10,695 nucleotides of DNA from Alphaproteobacteria bacterium (GTDB lineage: Bacteria > Pseudomonadota > Alphaproteobacteria > ATCC43930 > CGMCC-115725), in NCBI GenBank assembly GCA_030039775.1, contig JASHUX010000363.1:1-10695 (forward strand), given 5' to 3'. The position numbers were made by a program, and so were the translations under genes. Positions 1 to 6,190 of this stretch are shown here, piece after piece; position 1 is the first letter of the stretch; every line of letters starts with the position of its first letter. The notes beneath the pieces are model-generated. The model worked only from the letters and a program-made list of their open reading frames with translations, had not been told where the DNA came from and did not search any database.

Positions 1-161
1 TCCACTGGATTGCGCGCCGCCAAGCCCGCGGCGAATTCGCGGGCCTTCGCGGGAGAGCGGCCGGCGATCGTCAACCCGATCGACTCTTCGCCGGCCAGCG
101 ACCGCGCAATGTAAGAGCCGAAATTACCGTAGCCGCCGACGATCAGGACGCGGCTCAACAT
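1..161 (-). CDS. Saccharopine dehydrogenase-like NAD(P)-binding protein, N-terminal part only
   Basis: Only the first 53 codons lie in the window; the gene continues past the left edge. The product begins MLSRVLIVGGYGNFGSYIAR, a beta strand followed by a glycine-rich GGYGNFG turn (residues 9-15), the dinucleotide-binding start of a Rossmann fold. A second strand ending in AGRSPAKA (residues 33-40) has the Arg-Ser after the strand that often marks NADP preference. This arrangement is typical of the saccharopine dehydrogenase NADP-binding family of uncharacterised oxidoreductases, which rarely have proven lysine-pathway roles. The ATG start overlaps the stop of the DUF2269 gene in the sequence ATGTTGA, so the two are translationally coupled. 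The substrate cannot be inferred. It could belong to another Rossmann family, such as NmrA-like or epimerase, because the C-terminal domain is not visible. Confidence 0.72.
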   Translation of the reverse strand, partial: MLSRVLIVGGYGNFGSYIARSLAGEESIGLTIAGRSPAKAREFAAGLAARNPV

Positions 162-634
162 GTCGGCTTCAGCACCATCAGAAAGAACACGATCGGCAGC
201 CCGAAAAACGCCGGCCAGCCCAGCGCGAACCACAGCCGGAACAGCCGCTCATACCGGCCGGGCAGCGGCGCATCGGTCGTCGCGGCATCCCGAAGCATGG
301 CGTGCAACCGGGTTTGAATCCACACCACGGGTACCCAGCAAATTCCCGCGACGAGATAGAGAACGTAGGTCGCGACCAACCACGGCTCCATGCCGGTCAG
401 TCCGGTCAAATAAATGAGCCAGGCGCCCGTCACGGGCTGCACGATTACGGCCGGCAAGGTGAAAGCAAAATCCGCGATCACCGTGGTACGCGCGGCGAAC
501 AAGCGCGCCGCCAGCGGCCAGCTCCCTCGCTGCGCGCAGAAGAAAAAGAAGGCGATGCCCAACCCGGTGCCAAACAGGACGGTCGCGCTGACGATGTGGA
601 GCGTCTTGACGATGGCATAGAGATCGACCGTCAT
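155..634 (-). CDS. DUF2269 family integral membrane protein
   Basis: The product is 159 residues and begins MTVDLYAIVKTLHIVSATVL. I see four hydrophobic segments, at about residues 5-30, 50-75, 85-110 and 130-155, so it is a small four-helix inner-membrane protein. The LKTLHI-type opening with a His in the first helix, followed by SATVLFGTGLG, is the usual start of DUF2269 (predicted integral membrane) proteins; their biochemical role is unknown. The reading frame is open upstream to 715, but the conserved opening begins at the ATG at 632-634, with a purine-rich GGAGAG about 14 bases upstream and GGTCAGG directly before it, so I use this start. It is the first gene of a two-gene minus-strand unit with the Rossmann protein, overlapping it by 7 bases. 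The pairing suggests the membrane protein and the oxidoreductase work together, but that is inference. Confidence 0.85.
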   Translation of the reverse strand: MTVDLYAIVKTLHIVSATVLFGTGLGIAFFFFCAQRGSWPLAARLFAARTTVIADFAFTLPAVIVQPVTGAWLIYLTGLTGMEPWLVATYVLYLVAGICWVPVVWIQTRLHAMLRDAATTDAPLPGRYERLFRLWFALGWPAFFGLPIVFFLMVLKPTC

Positions 635-662
635 CCTGACCCGTGCAACTCTCCGCCGCCCA

Positions 663-692
663 TTGACAAGCCTGACCCGACATTCTCCGATA
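663..692 (+). promoter_or_regulatory. Candidate sigma-70-type promoter for the DUF3830/acyl-CoA dehydrogenase pair
   Basis: A perfect TTGACA lies at 663-668 in the 97-base gap between two divergent genes. The matching -10 is weak: CCGATA at 687-692 with an 18-base spacer, or TCCGAT one base earlier. The transcript would start about 30-35 bases before the ATG at 732. The call rests on the -35 box and the position; there is no experimental support. Confidence 0.35.
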
Positions 693-731
693 CCGTCGAT
701 TCTCTCGCCCGGCAAAGGACGGCATCAATTC

Positions 732-1142
732 ATGGACAACCTCCGCGTCATCGCCGGTCCGTTCACCTTCGACGCCCGGTTCGAAAGCGCGGCGCCGAAG
801 ACTTGCGCGGCATTTCAAGCGCGCATGCCGTTCGCGAGCAAGGTCGTCCATGTGCGCTGGAGCGGCGAAGGCGTTTGGATTCCGCTCGGCGATCTCCAAT
901 TCGGCGTCGATTACGAAAACAACACGTCGTTTCCGGCGCCGGGCCAGGTCATCCTCTATCCCGGCGGGATCAGCGAGACCGAGATCTTGCTCGCCTATGG
1001 CGGCGTGCGCTTTGCCAGCAAGGTCGGGCAGCTCGCCGGCAATCACTTCGTAACGTTGACGTCGAACCTCGACAAGCTGCCCGAGCTCGGCCGCTTGTGC
1101 CTCTGGCACGGCGCGCAGGATATCCGGTTCGAGGCGGCATAG
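732..1142 (+). CDS. DUF3830 family protein, cyclophilin-like fold
   Basis: The product is 136 residues and begins MDNLRVIAGPFTFDARFE. It matches the DUF3830 pattern along its length: APKTCAAF near residue 20, VHVRWSGE near 40, WIPLGD near 53, YENNTSFPAPGQ near 63, LYPGGISETE near 80, and GQLAGNHFVT near 103. The family is grouped with cyclophilin-like beta-barrel proteins, but prolyl isomerase activity has not been shown for it and the function is unknown. The frame is open further upstream, with a TTG at 663, but the family homology starts at the ATG at 732. It is followed after 10 bases by an acyl-CoA dehydrogenase whose ribosome binding site AGGAG (1141-1145) overlaps this gene's stop codon, so the two are one operon. 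The link to acyl-CoA metabolism is inference from this context. Confidence 0.85.
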   Translation: MDNLRVIAGPFTFDARFESAAPKTCAAFQARMPFASKVVHVRWSGEGVWIPLGDLQFGVDYENNTSFPAPGQVILYPGGISETEILLAYGGVRFASKVGQLAGNHFVTLTSNLDKLPELGRLCLWHGAQDIRFEAA

Positions 1143-1152
1143 GAGTAACGCC

Positions 1153-2904
1153 ATGGCCGACTACACGGCGCCGCTCGCCGACATGCGCTTCGCGCTCGAT
1201 ATCGTGGCGCGGCTGCCGGAACTCACGGCTCTGCCTGGGTTCGCTCGTGCCGACTCCGACACTGTCGCGGCCGTGATGGAGGGCGCCGCTTCGTTCGCAA
1301 GCGAGATCGTCGCTCCGCTTAACGTCGTCGGCGACAAGCAAGGGAGCCGGCTCGAGAACGGCGTGGTGCGTACGCCCGACGGCTTCAAGGAAGCGTACAA
1401 GGCCTATGTCGACGGCGGCTGGAACGCCGTCGCGTTCGACGAGGCGATCGGCGGGCAAGGCTTGCCCCGCGCGCTCAACGCCTGCATCACCGAAATGTGG
1501 ACGGCGGCGAGCATGGCTTGGGCGCTCAACCCGCTGTTGACCGTCGGCGCGGTCGAGGCGCTGGCGGCGCACGGCAGCGACGAGCTGAAGCGGCTCTATC
1601 TCGGCAAGCTAGTGTCGGGCGAATGGCCCGCCTCGATGAATCTAACCGAGCCGCAGGCCGGCTCCGATGTCGGCGCGATGCGGACGCGCGCCATCCGCGA
1701 CGGCGACCGTTACCGCATCAAGGGTCAGAAGATCTTCATCACCTACGGCGACCACGATCTGTCCGACAACATCGTCCACATGGTGCTGGCGCGGTCGCCC
1801 GACGGGCCGCCGGGCACGGCCGGCCTGTCGCTGTTCCTGATTCCGAAGTTCCTGGTCAACGCCGATGGCAGCCTCGGCGCCAAGAACGATCTCCGTCCTG
1901 TCAGTCTCGAGCATAAGCTCGGCATCCACGCCAGCCCCACCTGCGTCATGGCCTATGGCGACAACGACGGCGCCGTCGGCTGGCTGGTCGGCGAGGAAAA
2001 TCGCGGCATGGAGTGCATGTTCACGATGATGAACAGCGCGCGGCTCCAGGTCGGGCTGCAAGGCCTCGCCATCGCCGAGCGTGCCTATCAGCACGCGCGC
2101 GACTATACGCGGACGCGGGTGCAAGGCAGGCCCGTCACGGCGACGGCGCCGGGCACCTATCCGATCATGCATCACCCCGACGTGCGGCGGATGCTGCTGT
2201 CGATGCGCGCGCGGATCGAAGCGATGCGTGCCCTTGTCTACTACACGGCGGCAACGATCGATCGCGCGAGTCACGCCGCCGACGTCGAGGCACGCGCGCG
2301 GTTTCAGGAGCGAGCAGACCTGCTCATCCCGGTCGTGAAGGCATGGTGCACCGACCAAGGCGTGCTCGTCGCGTCGATCGGCATTCAGATCCACGGCGGC
2401 ATGGGATTCATCGAAGAGACCGGCGCCGCGCAATATTATCGCGATGCGCGGATCGCGCCGATCTACGAAGGCACCAACGGAATCCAGGCGAACGATCTGC
2501 TCGGCCGGAAAGTGCAGCGCGACCGCGGCGCCGCCGTGACCGCGCTGATCGTGGCGATGCGCGGCGACGTGAACGGCAATGAAGCGCTGGAAACGGGCAT
2601 CGACGCGCTGGAAGACGCGACGCGTTGGCTGGTCGCCAACGCCAAGGAGCGCGCGGTGACCTTGAGCGGCGCCGTGCCCTATCTCGAGCTGATGGGGATC
2701 GTCGCCGGCGGCTGGCTGTTGGCGCTCGAAGCGGCAGAAGCACGGCGGCGGTTGGACGCCCATGACGGCGATACGTCGTTCAACAAAGCGAAGCTCGCGA
2801 CGGCGCGGTTCTATGACGAACACGTGTTGGCGACGGCGTACGGTCTATTGCCCGCCATCAAAGGTGGCGAAGCGGTGCTGGGGTTCGATCTGGAGGCGCT
2901 CTAG
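1153..2904 (+). CDS. Acyl-CoA dehydrogenase, DmdC-like family with extra C-terminal domain
   Basis: The product is 583 residues, longer than the usual 380-400 of acyl-CoA dehydrogenases. An N-terminal helical extension (YTAPLADMRFALDIV, residues 4-18) and a C-terminal domain (about 465-583) are the hallmarks of the branch that includes DmdC, the 3-methylmercaptopropionyl-CoA dehydrogenase. The FAD-dependent core shows LTEPQAGSDVG at 164-174, IKGQKIFITYGDHD near 193-206, and IHGGMGFIEETGAAQYYRD before IAPIYEGTNGIQ. Glu439 in the YEGT motif is in the place of the family's catalytic base, so the enzyme should be active. The reaction is alpha,beta-dehydrogenation of an acyl-CoA, with electrons passed to electron-transfer flavoprotein in the cytoplasm. 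The substrate cannot be decided: many relatives act on ordinary fatty acyl-CoAs, so a DMSP role should not be assumed. AGGAG seven bases before the ATG supports the start. Its end lies 3 bases from the convergent methyltransferase. Confidence 0.93.
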   Translation: MADYTAPLADMRFALDIVARLPELTALPGFARADSDTVAAVMEGAASFASEIVAPLNVVGDKQGSRLENGVVRTPDGFKEAYKAYVDGGWNAVAFDEAIGGQGLPRALNACITEMWTAASMAWALNPLLTVGAVEALAAHGSDELKRLYLGKLVSGEWPASMNLTEPQAGSDVGAMRTRAIRDGDRYRIKGQKIFITYGDHDLSDNIVHMVLARSPDGPPGTAGLSLFLIPKFLVNADGSLGAKNDLRPVSLEHKLGIHASPTCVMAYGDNDGAVGWLVGEENRGMECMFTMMNSARLQVGLQGLAIAERAYQHARDYTRTRVQGRPVTATAPGTYPIMHHPDVRRMLLSMRARIEAMRALVYYTAATIDRASHAADVEARARFQERADLLIPVVKAWCTDQGVLVASIGIQIHGGMGFIEETGAAQYYRDARIAPIYEGTNGIQANDLLGRKVQRDRGAAVTALIVAMRGDVNGNEALETGIDALEDATRWLVANAKERAVTLSGAVPYLELMGIVAGGWLLALEAAEARRRLDAHDGDTSFNKAKLATARFYDEHVLATAYGLLPAIKGGEAVLGFDLEAL

Positions 2905-2907
2905 CCG

Positions 2908-3528
2908 CTACTTCTCGTTCACGCAATCGAGCAACGTCCAATAGCCGAACAGATTGATGGGCCGCACGGCACGGACCCGCAAACCGCTCGCCCGCACGAA
3001 ATTCTTAAGCGGAAAATCGGCGTGAAAGCCGATACGACCGGCGAGCGGCGCCAGCGCCTGCTCGACCGCGTGCATCGGCCCGGCCGCTTGCGAGAAATGA
3101 TTGACGATGACGATGCGACCGCCCGGCTTGCAGACGCGGCGCAACTCGGCGCCGAAGCGCACGAGATCGCCCACCACCGATGCCACGTGCAGGGCGGCGA
3201 CGGCCTCGAAGCGATTGTCGGAAAAGCCGAGGCGCTCGGCGTCCCCGATCTCGATCGCGTCGACCTGATGGAGATGCAGGCGCGCGACTTTATCCCGGGC
3301 CTTCGCCAGCATCTCCGGCGAAACGTCGATCCCCGTTACGTGGGCGTCGTCGCGATAAAGGGGCAGCGACAAACCGGTACCGACCCCGACCTCGAGGATC
3401 CGCTGGTCCGGCCCGTCATTGGCAAGCTGCACCGCCGCGCGCCGTCCGACCTGGAAGACAGCGCCGAAGACAAGATCGTACCACCCGGCATAACGCCGGT
3501 AGGTCCGCAGCGTGTCGTCGAGTTTCAG
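2908..3528 (-). CDS. SAM-dependent methyltransferase, PmtA-like (phosphatidylethanolamine N-methyltransferase family)
   Basis: The class I methyltransferase fold is clear: ILEVGVGTGLSLPLY (motif I), VTGIDVSPEMLAKA with the acidic ribose-binding residue, a GDAERLGF segment, and CKPGGRIVIVNHF. The VNHF segment followed by AGPMHAVEQALAPLAGRIGF is typical of the Rhodobacter/Rhizobium PmtA type, which methylates phosphatidylethanolamine toward phosphatidylcholine at the inner membrane. A UbiE-like or other small-molecule role is the alternative. The start is odd. The conserved family opening (LRTYRRYAGWYDLVFGAVF) lies upstream of the first ordinary start, GTG at 3430-3432, and an in-frame TGA sits at 3538-3540. 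Between them only CTG codons (3528 and 3510) could start translation. I use CTG at 3528, giving 206 residues, about the usual PmtA length; the GTG gives 174 residues and lacks the N-terminus. No Shine-Dalgarno precedes the CTG, which lies 4 bases after the stop of the cold-shock gene, so reinitiation is plausible. Confidence 0.82.
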   Translation of the reverse strand: MKLDDTLRTYRRYAGWYDLVFGAVFQVGRRAAVQLANDGPDQRILEVGVGTGLSLPLYRDDAHVTGIDVSPEMLAKARDKVARLHLHQVDAIEIGDAERLGFSDNRFEAVAALHVASVVGDLVRFGAELRRVCKPGGRIVIVNHFSQAAGPMHAVEQALAPLAGRIGFHADFPLKNFVRASGLRVRAVRPINLFGYWTLLDCVNEK

Positions 3529-3532
3529 TGCG

Positions 3533-4123
3533 TTAGATCAGCGTAACGCGGTCGGCTTCGAGGCCCTTGCGGCCCTCGACGACGTCAACGCGCACGCGCT
3601 GGCCGGCGTCGAGCGCATTGACGCCGCTCCGGCGCAATGCGGTGACGTGGATGAAAATATCCTTGCCGCCGCCGTCGGGCGAAATGAAGCCGTAACCCTT
3701 GTCGGGCTCGAACCACTTGACCGCGCCCTCGAGCGATTGCGAGGCACCGCCGCCCCCGCTATAGCCGCCACCACCGCCGCCGCCATAACTGTCGCGATCG
3801 CGATCGTGATAGCCGCCATCGCGGCCGCCGCGTGGGGGACGCGCCACCACTTGGCTTTCATCGACATTGAGCACGTTCAGGACCAACGGGCCTTTCGCGC
3901 CAGGGCCGATCTCGCAGACTAAGACAGCACCCTCGCCGACATTGTCATATCCGGCGCGGCGCAACACGGCCATCGGGAGGAAGGCATCTGGGCTGCCATC
4001 GGTTAACGTCACGAAACCGAAACCTTTGGCGGCGTTGAACCACTTAACCCTAGCTTCAACACGGCGCCCGCTCTGGGGCTCTTCGTTCCGGAAATATCCG
4101 GGACGACGTTCACGATCGTACAT
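3533..4123 (-). CDS. Tandem cold-shock domain protein with glycine-rich linker
   Basis: The product is 196 residues with two cold-shock domains, at about 22-89 and 131-196. They bind single-stranded RNA or DNA and act as RNA chaperones in the cytoplasm. The second domain has complete RNP motifs: KGYGFI at 142-147 and DIFIHV at 155-160. The first has KGFGFV at 33-38, but its RNP2 reads DAFLPM at 46-51, with Pro where the usual His stands, so its nucleic acid binding may be altered. Between them a flexible linker (about 95-130) contains RGGRDGG, Asp-Arg repeats and a run of Gly with Tyr, resembling RGG/low-complexity RNA-binding tails. The short N-terminal lead is rich in Arg. Two-domain cold-shock proteins of this plan are typical of alphaproteobacteria. 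The ATG is preceded by GAGGT with short spacing. The next gene on the strand, a methyltransferase, begins within a few bases of the stop. Confidence 0.93.
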   Translation of the reverse strand: MYDRERRPGYFRNEEPQSGRRVEARVKWFNAAKGFGFVTLTDGSPDAFLPMAVLRRAGYDNVGEGAVLVCEIGPGAKGPLVLNVLNVDESQVVARPPRGGRDGGYHDRDRDSYGGGGGGGYSGGGGASQSLEGAVKWFEPDKGYGFISPDGGGKDIFIHVTALRRSGVNALDAGQRVRVDVVEGRKGLEADRVTLI

Positions 4124-4215
4124 GGGACCTCAGGTAATACTACGCATCAAGAGCACAGAATAACGTGGATTTAAGAAACCCGCCAGCGCTTGTCGTGGTT
4201 CCGAATGGAAAAAAG

Positions 4216-4224
4216 AGGATAGCA
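4216..4224 (-). promoter_or_regulatory. Candidate extended -10 promoter of the cold-shock gene
   Basis: Read on the minus strand the bases are TGCTATCCT, a TGn extension in front of a TATCCT -10 box. No good -35 box lies 16-18 bases upstream, which fits an extended -10 promoter. It would give an untranslated leader of roughly 85-90 bases before the ATG at 4123, with a T-rich start. Long leaders are common for cold-shock messages. The call is motif-based only. Confidence 0.33.
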
Positions 4225-4238
4225 GCAATGCATTGTTG
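4223..4238. promoter_or_regulatory. Near-palindrome overlapping the cold-shock promoter, possible operator
   Basis: The core CAATGCATTG at 4226-4235 is a perfect 10-base palindrome. Extending it to 4223-4238 gives CAGCAATGCATTGTTG, which is symmetric at 14 of 16 positions. It lies directly upstream of, and partly overlaps, the putative extended -10 element, where a repressor would block RNA polymerase. The regulator is not known and no second copy was noticed elsewhere in the window. Confidence 0.3.
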
Positions 4239-4270
4239 ATTCTGTTGCATACAAGTCACAGCCCGGAATT

Positions 4271-5005
4271 TCAGAGCGTGAAGCCGCCGTCGATGACGTG
4301 GATCGTGCCCGTTGTGAAGGCAGATTCATCGGATGCAAGGTAAACCGCCAGCGCCGCGATTTCCTCCGGCGTCCCAAGCCGGCCCATCGGCTGCCGGTCG
4401 ACGAACGCCTTCCGCACCACGTCGCTGCCGCCTTGCGCGGCAATGCGCTGCTCCAAGGACGGACTCGCCACCGTGCCGGGACAGATGGCATTGCAGCGGA
4501 TGCCTTGGCGGATGAAATCGATGGCGACCGATTTGGTCAGGCCGATGATGCCCGCCTTGCTGACGCCGTAGACAAAGCGGTTCGGCGCCGCCTTGATCGA
4601 TGATACCGACGACGACATGTTGACGATGGAGCCGCCGCCGTTCGCCACCATCGCCGGCAGAAACGCGCGGATCATGCGGTACATCGCCTTGAGATTAAGC
4701 TCGATGGTGAAATCCCAGTCGCGGTCGCCGCAATCGAGAATGGTGCCGTGATGGACAAACCCGGCACAGTTGAACAGCACATCGACGGCGCCTAATGCCA
4801 CCGCAACGGCGGCGACGGCCGCGCCGTCGGTCACGTCGAGCCGGCGCGTCGCGATGATTTTGGGCAAGTCGGCCAGCTTCGCCGCATCAATGTCGCTGGC
4901 GACAACCGCGGCTCCCTCGGCCGCGAAAGCGAGCGCCGTCGCCCGGCCGATGCCCTGCCCGGCCGCCGTCACCAGTGCTTTTTTGCCTTTGAGCCTGTCG
5001 GCCAT
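4271..5005 (-). CDS. Short-chain dehydrogenase/reductase of the BDH2/DHRS6 type
   Basis: The product is 244 residues, a classical-size SDR. Cofactor binding is shown by TAAGQGIG at 13-20 and by Asp38 at the end of the second strand (ASDID), which predicts NAD rather than NADP. NCAG is at 79-82. The catalytic set is Asn104, Ser132, Tyr146 and Lys150, with YGVSK at 146-150. Segments such as DVLFNCAGFVHHGTILDC, DWDF, AMYRMIRAFLPAM, FIRQGIRCN and CPGTV closely match what I know of mammalian BDH2, including Arg143 just before the active Tyr. Animal BDH2 has been linked to 3-hydroxybutyrate oxidation, to a disputed siderophore role, and to reduction of 4-oxo-L-proline. The bacterial substrate is therefore open. 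GGAGTAACCC before the ATG supports the start. The gene is divergent from a TonB-family gene and separated by 147 bases from the cold-shock gene downstream. Confidence 0.9.
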   Translation of the reverse strand: MADRLKGKKALVTAAGQGIGRATALAFAAEGAAVVASDIDAAKLADLPKIIATRRLDVTDGAAVAAVAVALGAVDVLFNCAGFVHHGTILDCGDRDWDFTIELNLKAMYRMIRAFLPAMVANGGGSIVNMSSSVSSIKAAPNRFVYGVSKAGIIGLTKSVAIDFIRQGIRCNAICPGTVASPSLEQRIAAQGGSDVVRKAFVDRQPMGRLGTPEEIAALAVYLASDESAFTTGTIHVIDGGFTL

Positions 5006-5031
5006 GGGTTACTCCGTGTATGCGCGCCGCG

Positions 5032-5060
5032 ACCCTAACACGAGCGCCGGTCACGGTCAG
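5032..5060 (-). promoter_or_regulatory. Candidate promoter of the BDH2-like gene
   Basis: On the minus strand CTGACC (5060-5055) and TAGGGT (5037-5032) are separated by exactly 17 bases. They match the sigma-70 -35 and -10 consensus at four and three positions. The ATG lies about 26 bases beyond the -10. The match is weak and rests on spacing and position. Confidence 0.27.
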
Positions 5061-5091
5061 CGCATTGCCCCGATTCCGGGTTCGCGGTACC

Positions 5092-5096
5092 AAGGA
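5092..5096 (+). promoter_or_regulatory. Ribosome binding site that decides the TonB-family start
   Basis: AAGGA lies 5 bases before the ATG at 5102 but overlaps the alternative ATG at 5096. Normal spacing therefore favours 5102. Confidence 0.5.
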
Positions 5097-5101
5097 TGCG
5101 C

Positions 5102-6145
5102 ATGCCGCCGACACTGGTTCCCCGTTTCCGTTGGGACGACGACCGCAACCATGTGGTCGTGCCGCTGGCGCGCGCGCCGATCCCGGACGGTATCCGCCGG
5201 GTCGAAACGAGCGTCGCCGTCGAGCGGAGCTTGGAACGGCGCTGGGTCGTCGTCTCCGTCGCAGTGCATGTCGTCATCATCGGCGTATTAGTGTTCGGTC
5301 TCCTGGAAGCATCCCAACCACCGCCCCCGCCTGTGCTGCAGATCACGCTGATCCCGCAAGCACCGGGCAGCGAGGGCCTCGCGGGCGGCGCTTCGAGCTC
5401 GACCGAAAGCGCTACCGCCGACGCGTCGGCCGCCGCGGACGTGCCGTCGAAGCCCGATATCCCGGCGCCGGCGCCGGTATCGCCCGCGCAGACGGAGATG
5501 CCGCCGCCGCCGCCACAGCCGGAAATCCCGAAACCGACGCCGGCGTCTCCCGAAATTCCGCCTCCCCCACCGTCACCCACCAAGGCCGTCACGCCGGCAC
5601 CGCCGCAACTCGTCGTGAGCGTTCCGCCGCCGAAGCCGCATTACGTGCCGCCGCGGCGCCCAGTGCGGCAAGAGGAGACACGGCCGCGGCCGACGCAGCC
5701 GTCGCCCGCTCGACAAGCGGCGCCCGTGCCTGCGCCCGCCGAAACCAAGACCGCGCTCGCGGCGCCGCCCGGCGCCGGCCCGGGGCAAGGTCAAGGCGCA
5801 CAAGGCGCCGGCAAGGGCGCCATTGGCAACTCACCGGGACCAGGCGACGATTACCTCGAAAAACTCTATCGCCACCTGTTGCGTTATAAAAAATATCCTC
5901 CCGAGGCGATCGGCGCGAAGCAGCAGGGCCGTGTCGAAGTCGCCTTCACCATCGCGCGCGACGGCACGATCAGCGACACGCGGATCGAGAAGAGCTCCGG
6001 TTCGGCGATGTTGGATCAGGCAACGCTGGCGCTGGTGCAGCACGCCTCGCCGGCGCCGGCCCTACCCGACAGCTACAAGGGCGCGGCGGCGCGCGTCCGA
6101 TTTCCCATCGATTACAAGCTCAGCCTGATCGATCAGATGTTCTAA
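5102..6145 (+). CDS. TonB-family energy transducer protein
   Basis: The product is 347 residues. It has a short cytoplasmic N-terminus, one membrane helix (about 48-70) and a long periplasmic region. The helix contains Ser52-x3-His56, the SxxxH spacing found in the TonB anchor that contacts ExbB/ExbD. Residues about 72-240 are rich in Pro, Ala and Glu with repeated PPPPP and KP/EIP units, forming the stiff periplasm-spanning spacer. The C-terminus (about 258-345) is a TonB C-terminal domain: KYPPEA, GRVEVAFTIARDGTISD, a long helix beginning MLDQATLALV, then RVRFPIDYKL. The role is to pass proton-motive energy from the inner membrane to TonB-dependent outer-membrane receptors for siderophores, cobalamin or other ligands. 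No exbB, exbD or receptor gene is in the window, so it relies on partners elsewhere. The ATG at 5096 is an alternative start. Confidence 0.9.
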   Translation: MPPTLVPRFRWDDDRNHVVVPLARAPIPDGIRRVETSVAVERSLERRWVVVSVAVHVVIIGVLVFGLLEASQPPPPPVLQITLIPQAPGSEGLAGGASSSTESATADASAAADVPSKPDIPAPAPVSPAQTEMPPPPPQPEIPKPTPASPEIPPPPPSPTKAVTPAPPQLVVSVPPPKPHYVPPRRPVRQEETRPRPTQPSPARQAAPVPAPAETKTALAAPPGAGPGQGQGAQGAGKGAIGNSPGPGDDYLEKLYRHLLRYKKYPPEAIGAKQQGRVEVAFTIARDGTISDTRIEKSSGSAMLDQATLALVQHASPAPALPDSYKGAAARVRFPIDYKLSLIDQMF

Positions 6146-6190
6146 TCACCTACCGGCGGTTGCGGCAGGCAGCGTTGCGATCTTGCCCAC

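Noticed and set aside
249..1154. Open frame on the minus strand crossing the DUF2269 and DUF3830 genes
   Set aside because: It overlaps two convincing genes in other frames and spans their divergent promoter gap; the composition is that of a shadow frame.
1642..2823. Open frame of 393 codons antisense to the DmdC-like dehydrogenase
   Set aside because: A shadow of third-position GC bias; no recognisable domain and no ribosome site.
3022..3546. Plus-strand frame opposite the methyltransferase
   Set aside because: Antisense to the SAM-binding fold; no motif of its own.
3770..3810. Repetitive GCGATCGCGATCG and CCGCCGCCG tracts, considered as a DNA repeat or binding site
   Set aside because: They encode the Asp-Arg and Gly runs of the cold-shock protein linker.
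4201..4240. Possible Rho-independent terminator of the BDH2-like gene (weak palindrome followed by a T-run on the minus strand)
   Set aside because: The stem is short, AT-rich and separated from the T-run by about eight bases; a promoter/operator reading fits better.
5480..5640. CCG-rich tract, considered as an unstable repeat
   Set aside because: Explained by proline codons in the TonB spacer.
5020..5889. Plus-strand frame overlapping the TonB-family gene
   Set aside because: An Arg/Ala-rich alternative frame of the proline-rich spacer; the TonB frame has membrane helix and domain support.
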